This document shows, piece by piece, positions 37,640 to 46,464 of a DNA stretch of 64,000 nucleotides. Source of the stretch: Streptomyces marispadix (GTDB taxonomy: Bacteria > Actinomycetota > Actinomycetes > Streptomycetales > Streptomycetaceae); assembly GCF_022524345.1 (NCBI RefSeq), contig NZ_JAKWJU010000002.1:310001-374000 (forward strand), read 5' to 3'. A program made the position numbers and the translations under genes. Every line of letters starts with the position of its first letter. The stretch's first letter is position 1. The notes under the pieces were generated by a model, which saw only the letters and a program-made list of their open reading frames with translations, was not told the origin of the DNA and ran no database searches.

Positions 37640-40600
37640 ATGACAGCGATCAGCGGCGACGCCCCGTCCGCAGCCGCCGACGGCACGGCCCGCGGGGTCG
37701 AGGCCCGGCTGCGCGCCGAAGTCGAAGGCAAGGTCCTCTTCGACGACTACACCCGGCACCTCTTCTCCCGCGACGCGAGCATGTACGCGATCAAGCCGCT
37801 GGGTGTCGTCTTCCCCCGGCACGCCGGCGACGTACAGGCCGCGGTACGCGCCGCCGCCGAGGCCGGTGTCCCGGTGGTCCCCCGTGGCGCCGGTACGTCC
37901 CTCGCGGGCCAGACCATAGGGCCGGGCCTCGTGCTCGACATGTCCCGCCACATGAACCGCATCGTCGAGATCGACACGGACCGGCGTACGGCACTGGTCG
38001 AGCCGGGCGTCGTGCAGGACCAGCTCAACCGTGCCGCCGCACCGCACGGCCTGATGTTCGGCCCCGACACCTCCACCAGCAACCGCGCCACAGTCGGCGG
38101 GATGATCGGCAACAATTCCGCGGGCAGCGGCTCCATCCGCTACGGCATGACCATCGACCACGTCCGCGAACTCGACGTCGTACTCTCCGACGCCACGCCC
38201 GCCCGCTTCGCCCCCGTCGACGAGGCGGTGCGCGAGCAGCGCGCGGCCCTGCCGACGCTGGAGGGCCGCCTGTACCGCGAGCTCCCGCACATCGTCCGGG
38301 AGAACGCCGCCGCGATCGCCGCGGGAATGCCCCGGTTCTGGCGCCGGGCCTGCGGCTACCGGCTGGACAGACTGGCCGGCGAGGACGCCGGGTTCGACCT
38401 CGCGAAGTTCGTCGTCGGCTCCGAGGGCACGCTCGTACTCGCCACCCGGGCACTCGTCGACCTGGTGCCCAAGCCCGCCCGTACGGTCATCGCCGTCGGT
38501 CACTTCACCTCCGTCGCGGGGGCGATCGCCGCCACCGAGGACGCGCTGGCCTGCGATCCGGCGGCCGTGGAGATGATGGACCGTACGATCCTCGACCTGT
38601 CACGGCAGAAGATCGAGTACGCGTCGCTGGGCAGCATCCTCGAAGGCGACCCGGAGGCCCTGCTCTTCGTCAGCTTCACCGGCGACGACGAGCGGGAACT
38701 GGTCGGCAGGCTTGAGCGGCTCACCGCCCTGTGGCAGCGCCACGGCCACGGCTACCACACCCTTCAGGCCGTCACCCCGCAGCAGCAGGGCTCGCTGCTG
38801 AAGGTGCGCAAGTCCAGCCTCGGGCTGCTGATGGCCGCCAGCGAGGGCACCCGCCGCCCGCTGGCCTTCATCGAGGACACCGCCGTCGACCCGGCCCGGC
38901 TGGGCGAGTACACGAGGCGGTTCAAGCAGGTCCTTGACCGCCACGGCCTCAACGCGGGCTTCTACGGCCACTGTTCGGTGGGCTGCCTGCACATCCGCCC
39001 CTTCGTCGACACCGCCGACCCGTCGCAGGTCGCGACCATGCGGTCCGTCGCGGAGGAGATCAAGGACCTGGTGAGGGAGTACGGCGGCGTCAACTCCAGC
39101 GAGCACGGCGACGGGCTGGCCCGCAGCGAGTTCAACCGAGAGATCTTCGGCGACGAGCTGTACGAGGCGATGCGGCGCGTGAAGGGCCTCTTCGACCCGG
39201 ACGACCGGCTCAACCCCGGCAAGATCGTCGACGCTCCCTCGATGACGGACAACCTCCGCGACCCCGCGCTGCCGCCCGCCGGTCCGCTCCGTACCCGCCT
39301 GGACTTCGAGGTCGTCGGCGGCATGCGCGGCGCCGCCGACCGCTGCATGAACATCGGGCTGTGCCGCAAGGACGGCTCCGGCACTATGTGCCCCTCGTAC
39401 ATGGCGACACTCAAGGAGGAGGACTCCACCCGCGGCCGGGCCAACGCCCTGGTCAAGGCCCTCTCCGACCCCGATCCCCACCGGGCGCTGGGCGACGGAC
39501 GCCTCCACGAGGTCCTCGACCTGTGCCTGATGTGCAAGGCGTGCAAGAGCGAGTGCCCCCTCGGCGTCGACATGGCCACGCTCAAGGCCGAGACGCTCGC
39601 CCACCACCACGACGAGCACGGAGTCCCGCGCAGATCACGGCTGTTCGCCTCGATCCGCGTCCTGAACAGGCTGGGGTCCGCCACGGCTCCGCTGTCCAAC
39701 CTCCCGGGGCGCCTGCCGCTGCTGCGGCGGCTGCTGGACCGCCTGCTGGGCATCACCCCGTTCCGGCCGCTGCCTGTGTACGTACGGGGGGACCTGGTGA
39801 GCTGGTTCCGGCGGCGGGGGCGGAAGCAGCCGCCGGGGGCGGCCCCTGGGACGCGGTCCCCCGGGCCCCGGTCTGCGGCGGCCCCGCAGGGCACCGTCAC
39901 CTTCCTCGCCGACTCCTTCACCACCTACACCGAGCCGGGAATCGGCCGCGCCGCCGTCGAACTGCTCGAACTGGCAGGCTGGCAGGTCGCGTTGGAGAGC
40001 CGCGGCTGCTGCGGCCGGTCCGCCTTCTCCAAGGGCCTGCTCGACAAGGCGAAGGACCAGGCACGCGGGCTGGCCCGGCTGCTCGCCGAGACCACACCGC
40101 CCGGCTCCCCCGTCGTCGGCTGCGAGCCCTCCTGCCTGATGACGCTGCGCGACGAGCACCGGTCGCTGCTCCCGGACGATCCGGCCGTGGCGGACGTCTC
40201 CGGCCGTGTACGGCAGGTCGAGGAACTGCTCGCCGAAGCACTCGACGACGGGCGCCTACGGCTCGACCCGGACGCCTGGCCCGCCGGGAGACGCATCCTG
40301 TACCACGGCCACTGCCATCAGAAGGCCGAGGTCGGCACCGCGGCGACCGTGGCGCTGCTGAAGCGGATCCCCGGCGCGGAAGTCGTCGAACTGGACGCGG
40401 GCTGCTGCGGGATGGCCGGTTCCTTCGGCTTCGAGTCCGAGCACTACGAGACGTCCATGACCGTCGGCAACGACCGCCTCTTCCCGGCGATCGGCGCCGA
40501 GGGCGAGCAGACCGTCGTCGCGGCGAGCGGTGTCTCCTGCCGGCAGCAGATCTTCCACGGCACCCGCCGCAGCGCCTGGCACCCCGTGGAGCTGGTGCGC

Positions 40601-40672
40601 GCCGCGCTGCCCGGTGAAGGCGTGGGCGCCGAAGACCCCGCGGCCGTCCCCGAAGGAGGCGCCTCCCGGTGA
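37640..40672 (+). CDS. Fused FAD / Fe-S 2-hydroxyacid dehydrogenase (YdiJ/GlcD-GlcF type)
   Basis: The 1010-aa cytoplasmic protein fuses a GlcD-like flavoprotein to a GlcF-like module. The former has PRGAGTSLAGQTIGPGLVLD near residue 80, NNSAGSGSIRYG, SEGTLVLATRA, and HCSVGCLHIRPF as the HxxxGxxH-type motif. The latter has 4Fe-4S ligands CRKDGSGTMCPSY and CLMCKACKSECP (about 575-640), plus RGCCGRSAFS and AGCCGMAGSFG CCG repeats. Family members such as YdiJ oxidise D-2-hydroxyglutarate or D-lactate and feed electrons to quinone. ATG 37640 is preceded only by a weak GGAG. The stop overlaps the next gene (GTGA), so the genes are coupled. Confidence 0.88.
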   Translation: MTAISGDAPSAAADGTARGVEARLRAEVEGKVLFDDYTRHLFSRDASMYAIKPLGVVFPRHAGDVQAAVRAAAEAGVPVVPRGAGTSLAGQTIGPGLVLDMSRHMNRIVEIDTDRRTALVEPGVVQDQLNRAAAPHGLMFGPDTSTSNRATVGGMIGNNSAGSGSIRYGMTIDHVRELDVVLSDATPARFAPVDEAVREQRAALPTLEGRLYRELPHIVRENAAAIAAGMPRFWRRACGYRLDRLAGEDAGFDLAKFVVGSEGTLVLATRALVDLVPKPARTVIAVGHFTSVAGAIAATEDALACDPAAVEMMDRTILDLSRQKIEYASLGSILEGDPEALLFVSFTGDDERELVGRLERLTALWQRHGHGYHTLQAVTPQQQGSLLKVRKSSLGLLMAASEGTRRPLAFIEDTAVDPARLGEYTRRFKQVLDRHGLNAGFYGHCSVGCLHIRPFVDTADPSQVATMRSVAEEIKDLVREYGGVNSSEHGDGLARSEFNREIFGDELYEAMRRVKGLFDPDDRLNPGKIVDAPSMTDNLRDPALPPAGPLRTRLDFEVVGGMRGAADRCMNIGLCRKDGSGTMCPSYMATLKEEDSTRGRANALVKALSDPDPHRALGDGRLHEVLDLCLMCKACKSECPLGVDMATLKAETLAHHHDEHGVPRRSRLFASIRVLNRLGSATAPLSNLPGRLPLLRRLLDRLLGITPFRPLPVYVRGDLVSWFRRRGRKQPPGAAPGTRSPGPRSAAAPQGTVTFLADSFTTYTEPGIGRAAVELLELAGWQVALESRGCCGRSAFSKGLLDKAKDQARGLARLLAETTPPGSPVVGCEPSCLMTLRDEHRSLLPDDPAVADVSGRVRQVEELLAEALDDGRLRLDPDAWPAGRRILYHGHCHQKAEVGTAATVALLKRIPGAEVVELDAGCCGMAGSFGFESEHYETSMTVGNDRLFPAIGAEGEQTVVAASGVSCRQQIFHGTRRSAWHPVELVRAALPGEGVGAEDPAAVPEGGASR

Positions 40673-41835
40673 CCGTCCAGCCCTCCCCCTGCGCCCTCGA
40701 CGGCGTACGCGTCATCGACCTGACCCAGGTGATGGCCGGGCCGTACTGCACGATGCTCCTCGCCGACCTCGGCGCGGACGTGATCAAGGTCGAACCGCCG
40801 GGAACCGGCGACCAGGTCCGAAGCTCCTGGGACTCGCCGCAACCCGGCCACGACAGCCCCTCCTTCCACGCCCTGAACCGCAACAAGCGCTCCGTCACGC
40901 TCGATCTGCGTTCCGAGGAGGGCAGTCGCGGCTTCCGCTCGCTCGTCGCCGACGCCGACATCGTGGTCGAGAACTTCCGCCCCGGGGTGGCCGACCGGCT
41001 CGGCGTCGGCTACGAGGCGGTGCGCGAGATGCGGCCCGGCATCGTCTACGCCTCGATCTCCGGCTTCGGCCAGTACGGCCCGTACGCCGGGCGTCCCGGC
41101 TACGACCTCATCGCCCAGAGCATGGCCGGTGCCCTCTCCGTCACCGGCGAGGACGGCGGGCCGCCCGTCAAGTGCGGCCTGCCCGTGGGTGATCTGGGTG
41201 CCGGGATGCTGTGCGCGGTCGGCATCCTCGGCGCGTATGTCCACCGCACCCGCACCGGTGAGGGCCAGTACCTGGAGACTTCGCTGTACGAGGCGGTGCT
41301 GGCGATGTCCGTATGGGAGTCGACGGAGTTCTTCTCCACCGGGAAGGCACCGCGGCCGCTCGGCTCGGCGCACCGGATGTCCGCGCCGTACCAGGCGGTG
41401 CGTACCGCGGACGGTCACGTCACGATCGCCGCCAACAACCAGCGCCTGTGGGAGCGGCTGTGTACCGCGCTGGGGCTTCGACACCTCGCGGACGACGAGC
41501 GGTTCGCCGACAACACGGCCCGCATGGCCCACCGCGAGGAGCTGATCGCCCTGCTGGAGGGGCGGCTGGCGGCGGAGCGCACCGACGACGTCGTCGCCGC
41601 GCTGCTCGACGCCGGTGTCCCCGCCGGGCCGATCCTCGACTACGCGTCGATACTCGGCGGCGACCGCGATCCGCACGCCCAGGCCCGCGGCATGGTCGAG
41701 GAGTACGACCATCCCGTCGCCGGACGGAAGCAGGTCCTCGGCTTCCCCGTGAAGCTCGGGCGCACTCCGGCACGGCTGCGCCGTCATCCTCCGCTCCTCG
41801 GCGAGCACAACGACGAACTCCTGGGGGACGCATGA
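40669..41835 (+). CDS. CaiB/BaiF family III CoA transferase
   Basis: The 388-aa protein starts GVRVIDLTQVMAGPYCTMLLADLGADVIKVE, the family III signature, and has VENFRPGVADRLG and the catalytic aspartate in PVGDLGAGM (Asp175). Such enzymes transfer CoA between organic acids through an aspartyl-CoA anhydride. Succinyl-CoA:dicarboxylate members (SUGCT-like) are among the closer forms, but the acceptor is not predictable. Translation is coupled at both ends (GTGA with the dehydrogenase, ATGA with the hydratase homologue), so it works in the same pathway. Confidence 0.88.
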   Translation: MTVQPSPCALDGVRVIDLTQVMAGPYCTMLLADLGADVIKVEPPGTGDQVRSSWDSPQPGHDSPSFHALNRNKRSVTLDLRSEEGSRGFRSLVADADIVVENFRPGVADRLGVGYEAVREMRPGIVYASISGFGQYGPYAGRPGYDLIAQSMAGALSVTGEDGGPPVKCGLPVGDLGAGMLCAVGILGAYVHRTRTGEGQYLETSLYEAVLAMSVWESTEFFSTGKAPRPLGSAHRMSAPYQAVRTADGHVTIAANNQRLWERLCTALGLRHLADDERFADNTARMAHREELIALLEGRLAAERTDDVVAALLDAGVPAGPILDYASILGGDRDPHAQARGMVEEYDHPVAGRKQVLGFPVKLGRTPARLRRHPPLLGEHNDELLGDA

Positions 41836-42731
41836 GCGTCGACGAGCACGCCCGTGTCGAAGGACGCACCGAGGACCCGCCGTCGGTGACTTGGAGCGAG
41901 GAGAAGGTGCCCGGCACCGGAGGGTCGGCGGCCCGTGTCGTCCTCTCCAACCCCGGCCGCCGCAACGCCCTCACCCTCGACATGTACGACCGGCTGCACC
42001 AGGCGTGCGAGGAGATCGACGCGTCGCCGGACGTCAGGGTGACGGTGCTGCGGGGCGCCGGGGGACGCGCGTTCGCGGCGGGCACCGACATCCGGGAGTT
42101 CCGTGACTTCACCGGTGCCGACGGCATCGCATACGAGCGGCGCGTGGGCCGGGCCGTCGAGCGCCTGGCGGCGCTGCGCATGCCGGTGATCGCGGCCGTC
42201 GAAGGACCTGCGGTGGGCGGCGGGTTCGCGCTGGCCGCCTGCTGCGACATCGTGGTGTGCACGCCGGACTCCGTCTTCGGCGCACCGGTGGCCCGTACGC
42301 TCGGCAACTGTCTCGCACCGGCGGTCGTGGCCCGTATGTACGCGTGCCTGGGCCGGGCCCGTACGCTGCGCGCACTGCTGACGGCCGAACTGGTCGGCGC
42401 GCGGGAGGCGTTGGAGGCGGGCTTCGTGTCGGCGATCGCGGGCGCGGACGGCGCCGGGGGCGGTGCTTCGGCGGACGGTGATTCGGCGGACGGTGATTCG
42501 GCGGACCCCGGCGGCGAACTCGACCGGCACATCGCACGGCTCGTCGCCCGCATCGCGGGCTGTGCGCCGCTGACCCTCGCCGCGCTGAAGGAGGCCGACC
42601 GCCGCGTACTGGCCGCCTCGGCGCCCGGCTCGGCGGAGGACCTCTACGAACTGTGCTACGGCAGCCGGGACTTCCGCGAAGGAGTCTCCGCCTTCCTCGC
42701 CAAGCGCCCGCCCCGATGGCAGGGCCGCTGA
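41832..42731 (+). CDS. Enoyl-CoA hydratase/isomerase family protein, atypical active site
   Basis: The 299-aa crotonase-fold protein has the oxyanion-hole segments GGRAFAAGTDIREF and VEGPAVGGGFALAACCDI. Where canonical hydratases have FGxPE and a second glutamate, it reads FGAPVARTLGNCLAP, so both usual catalytic glutamates appear to be missing. It may be an isomerase, racemase, hydrolase or lyase of the same superfamily. A short repeat (GCGGACGGTGATTCG twice, 42471-42500) encodes an acidic insert at about residues 205-228. It is the last gene of the aminotransferase operon. Confidence 0.85.
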   Translation: MSVDEHARVEGRTEDPPSVTWSEEKVPGTGGSAARVVLSNPGRRNALTLDMYDRLHQACEEIDASPDVRVTVLRGAGGRAFAAGTDIREFRDFTGADGIAYERRVGRAVERLAALRMPVIAAVEGPAVGGGFALAACCDIVVCTPDSVFGAPVARTLGNCLAPAVVARMYACLGRARTLRALLTAELVGAREALEAGFVSAIAGADGAGGGASADGDSADGDSADPGGELDRHIARLVARIAGCAPLTLAALKEADRRVLAASAPGSAEDLYELCYGSRDFREGVSAFLAKRPPRWQGR

Positions 42732-42794
42732 CGCCGGTTCACGGCTTCGCAGACCGGGCCGTCGAGTCGTCGCGTACGGCTCAGCGGGTGCCAG

Positions 42795-44219
42795 TCAGTG
42801 CGTACGGCGCAGCAGCGCCAGATACATCGCGTCCGTGCCGTGCAGATGCGGCCAGAGCTGTACGTCGGGACCGTCGCCGAGGGCGGGCATGCCGGGCAGC
42901 AGCGGCCGGGCGTCGACGAGTCGGGCTCCCGTCTCCTTGACGAGGTCGTCGACGATGGCGCGGGTCTCGGCGGGATGCGGTGAGCAGGTCGCGTAGCCGA
43001 CGACGCCGCCGGTGCGCACCGCGTTCAGCGCCTGCCGCAGCAGATCCCGCTGGAGTGGCGCGAATCCCGGCACGTCCTCGGGGCGGCGCCGCCAGCGTGC
43101 CTCGGGTCGGCGCCGCAACGCACCGAGCCCCGTACAGGGCACGTCCACGAGGACCCGGTCGAAGACGCCGGGGCGCCAGGCGGGCCGGGTGGCGTCCGCC
43201 GCGACCACCGCGTACGGGCCGGGGTTGCCCTCGACGGCGCCGCGCACGAGCCCCGCACGGTGCGGCTGCTTCTCCGCGGCGAGCAGCACGGCGCCGCGCC
43301 GGGCGGCGAGGGCCGCGAGCAGTGCGGCCTTTCCGCCGGGCCCGGCGCAGGCGTCCAGCCAGCGTTCGTCGCGGGGCGGCTCCTCGCCGTCCACGGGTTC
43401 CAGCGGGGCGTCGGCCAGTGCGAGCGCGACGAGTTGGCTGCCCTCGTCCTGCACTCCCGCACGCCCCTCCCGCACGGCCTCCACCTCGCCCGGGTCGCCG
43501 CCCTCGGCGAGCCGCACGGCGTAGGGGGACCAGCGTCCGGGAACGGCGTCGCCGTTCAGCAGCTCCTCGGTGGTGGCGCGCCCGGGGCGGGCGACGAGAG
43601 TGACCTCGGGCCGCTCGTTGTCCGCCGCGAGCAGCTCCTCCATGCCGGCGCTGCCGCCGCCGAGCGCGTCCCACAGCGCGGAGACGATCCACCGCGGATG
43701 GGCGTGCCGGATGCCCAGGTTCTCCTCGGGGTCGTCGTCGTAGGGCGGTGCGACCTTCTCCAGCCAGCCGTCCAGGTCCTCTGCGGCGATCTTGCGAAGG
43801 ACTGCGTTGACGAACTTGGCGCGCCCGTCGCCCAGTACGACCCGGGCGAGTTCGACGGTGGCGCTCACTCCGGCATGGCTGGGGATGCGGGTCCCCAGGA
43901 GCTGGTGGGCGCCGAGGGAGAGCACGTCCAGCACGGGCGGGTCGACGTCGCGCAGCGGACGGTCCACGCACTCGGCGATGATCGCGTCGTAGGTGCCCTG
44001 GCGGCGCAGCGTCCCGTAGACGAGTTCGGTGGCGAGCGCCGCGTCCCTGGCGTCGAACCGCCCCTCCTCGCGCGCCTTCCGCAGCATCGGGGGCAGTACG
44101 AGGTTGGCGTACGCGTCGCGCTCGTCGACGGCGCGCAGCGCCTCGAAGGCGAGGATGCGTACGGGGTCCTTGCGGGGGCGGCGATAGGGCTTGGCCGGGC
44201 GGCGCTGCCGATTGCTCAC
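42795..44219 (-). CDS. rsmB: 16S rRNA m5C967 methyltransferase (RsmB/Sun/Fmu)
   Basis: The 474-aa protein has an N-terminal NusB-like domain (RILAFEALRAVDERDAYANLVLPPML) and a SAM-dependent methyltransferase domain (LDACAGPGGKAALLAAL, VDVPCTGLGALRRRPEARW, VGYATCSPHPAET) with the two cysteines of m5C enzymes. GTG 44219 (SNRQRRPAKPYRRPRKDP) is the usual streptomycete start; the frame is open to 44285. It is downstream of fmt on the same strand, as expected for this group. Confidence 0.92.
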   Translation of the reverse strand: MSNRQRRPAKPYRRPRKDPVRILAFEALRAVDERDAYANLVLPPMLRKAREEGRFDARDAALATELVYGTLRRQGTYDAIIAECVDRPLRDVDPPVLDVLSLGAHQLLGTRIPSHAGVSATVELARVVLGDGRAKFVNAVLRKIAAEDLDGWLEKVAPPYDDDPEENLGIRHAHPRWIVSALWDALGGGSAGMEELLAADNERPEVTLVARPGRATTEELLNGDAVPGRWSPYAVRLAEGGDPGEVEAVREGRAGVQDEGSQLVALALADAPLEPVDGEEPPRDERWLDACAGPGGKAALLAALAARRGAVLLAAEKQPHRAGLVRGAVEGNPGPYAVVAADATRPAWRPGVFDRVLVDVPCTGLGALRRRPEARWRRRPEDVPGFAPLQRDLLRQALNAVRTGGVVGYATCSPHPAETRAIVDDLVKETGARLVDARPLLPGMPALGDGPDVQLWPHLHGTDAMYLALLRRTH

Positions 44220-44390
44220 GGGAAAAGTGCTCCGGGCTGCTGCGATGACGAAATGCGGCGGGGGGTGAGGCGATGCACCCTGCACCGGGCGGCGACCGCC
44301 GGGCGCCCTGCCAGCGTACGCCCGCGGGCGGGCCCCGGCGGATGCGGGCGGCCGGGCCGCAGCGCAGGTGCCGCTTCCGCCCGGCGCCCG

Positions 44391-45352
44391 CTACCCGTCC
44401 GTCTTCGGCTCCCCCAGCTTCTCGCCCTCTTCGACCCGCACGCCGCGCGCCCAGTCCGGGGCGCTCATCGGCTTCTTGCCCTGCGGCTGCACCCACAGCA
44501 GCTCGACGGGATGCGAACCGGTGCCCGCCCACACGGAGTTCTTGGTCGCGAGCAGCTCGCCGGGACCCAGCCGTACGTCCTCGGGCACCGGGTGCTGCGG
44601 ACGCTGGGTCAGCGAACGGATCTTCAGCCGCTCCCCCCGGAAGAGGGTCCACGCCCCCGGCGCCGGAGTGCAGCCCCGTACGAGACGGTCCACCCTGAGC
44701 GCCGGTGCCGCCCAGTCGACGCGGGCGTCCTCGACCTCCAGTTTCGGCGCGAGCGAGACGCCCTCCTCGGACTGCGGTACGGCGTGCAGCGTGCCGTCCT
44801 CGATGCCGTCCATGGTGGCGGCGAGCAGTCCGGCACCCGCGAAGGCGAGACGCGTCAGGAGGTCGCCGCTGGTGTCGGTCTCACGCACCTTCTCCGTGAC
44901 GACTCCGTAGACCGGGCCCGAGTCCAGGCCCTCCTCGATGAGGAAGGTGCTGGCGCCGGTGATCTCGTCACCGGCGAGCAGCGCATGCTGCACGGGCGCC
45001 GCCCCGCGCCAGGCGGGAAGCAGGGAGAAGTGCAGATTGACCCAGCCGCGTGCGGGCACGTCCAGGGCGACGCGCGGCAGCAGCGCACCGTAGGCGACGA
45101 CGGGACAGCAGTCCGGGCCGATCTTCCGTAGCCGGTCGAGGAATTCCTCGTCCCGGGGCCGGGGGGCTTGAGCACTTCGATGCCCGCCTCCTCCGCACGC
45201 TGCGCCACGGGGCTGGGGACCAGGCGGCGCCCGCGCCCGGCACGTGCGTCGGGCCGTGTCACCACGGCCGCCACCTCGTGCCGCTCCGAGGCGATCAGTG
45301 CGTCGAGGGCGGGCACGGCCACCTCGGGAGTGCCGGCGAAGACGAGCCTCAT
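44391..45352 (-). pseudogene. fmt: Methionyl-tRNA formyltransferase with apparent 1-base frameshift
   Basis: The N-terminus ([22 protein letters not shown] ... GIEVLKPP) and the rest ([58 protein letters not shown]) are both clear Fmt, which formylates initiator Met-tRNA, but lie in different frames. The break is at the G6/C6 homopolymer at 45161-45166. One extra C restores [11 protein letters not shown] and an intact protein of about 320 residues. Fmt is important for bacterial growth and everything else in the gene is conserved, so a sequencing or assembly error is as likely as a real mutation. Confidence 0.85.
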
Positions 45353-45544
45353 CGGTGGTGAACACCTCTCACTGAACGTGCTGTCCACGGAGCGCACCCC
45401 GCGGTCGCTTACGACGACGCGCAAGTCTACGGGCCTCACATTCCGTCATATTGCGCCGCCTGAGGGGGCGTACGGACTGCCGCGCACCCCTGCCGTCCCA
45501 ACCACGTCATCTACGGGCGTGACCCGGGCCGCAGTTGCCGCGTT

Positions 45545-46262
<718 letters not shown>

Positions 46263-46283
46263 CTCCTCCACGGCCGTTGCTCC

Positions 46284-46321
46284 ACCGCCCGGTGTGCGCT
46301 GTCCGCGCCGCCGGGCGGTGC
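46284..46321. terminator. Hairpin between the convergent HTH gene and priA
   Basis: CACCGCCCGG (46284-46293) and CCGGGCGGTG (46312-46321) form a perfect 10-bp stem with an 18-nt loop, 22 bp past the HTH gene stop codon. Confidence 0.55.
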
Positions 46322-46464
46322 CATGTCCAAGTGACCCGCGCCGACGTCCACTTGCGTGCGCCCATGCCCGACTGTGCCGCGGCGCAGCGGACTTCGGACG
46401 CGCTGCGTAAGAGATCCGTACGAGCGGGCACCCGCCGCGAACCGGCATCGACGGGAGCCTGACG

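Noticed and set aside
37640..40672. Confident call as D-lactate dehydrogenase
   Set aside because: The fused GlcD-GlcF architecture is shared by enzymes for D-lactate, D-2-hydroxyglutarate and other hydroxyacids, and the neighbours do not single out lactate.
44391..45439. Two separate overlapping genes at fmt
   Set aside because: The two frames supply consecutive, non-overlapping parts of one Fmt protein and meet at a homopolymer, so a single frameshifted gene is the better reading.
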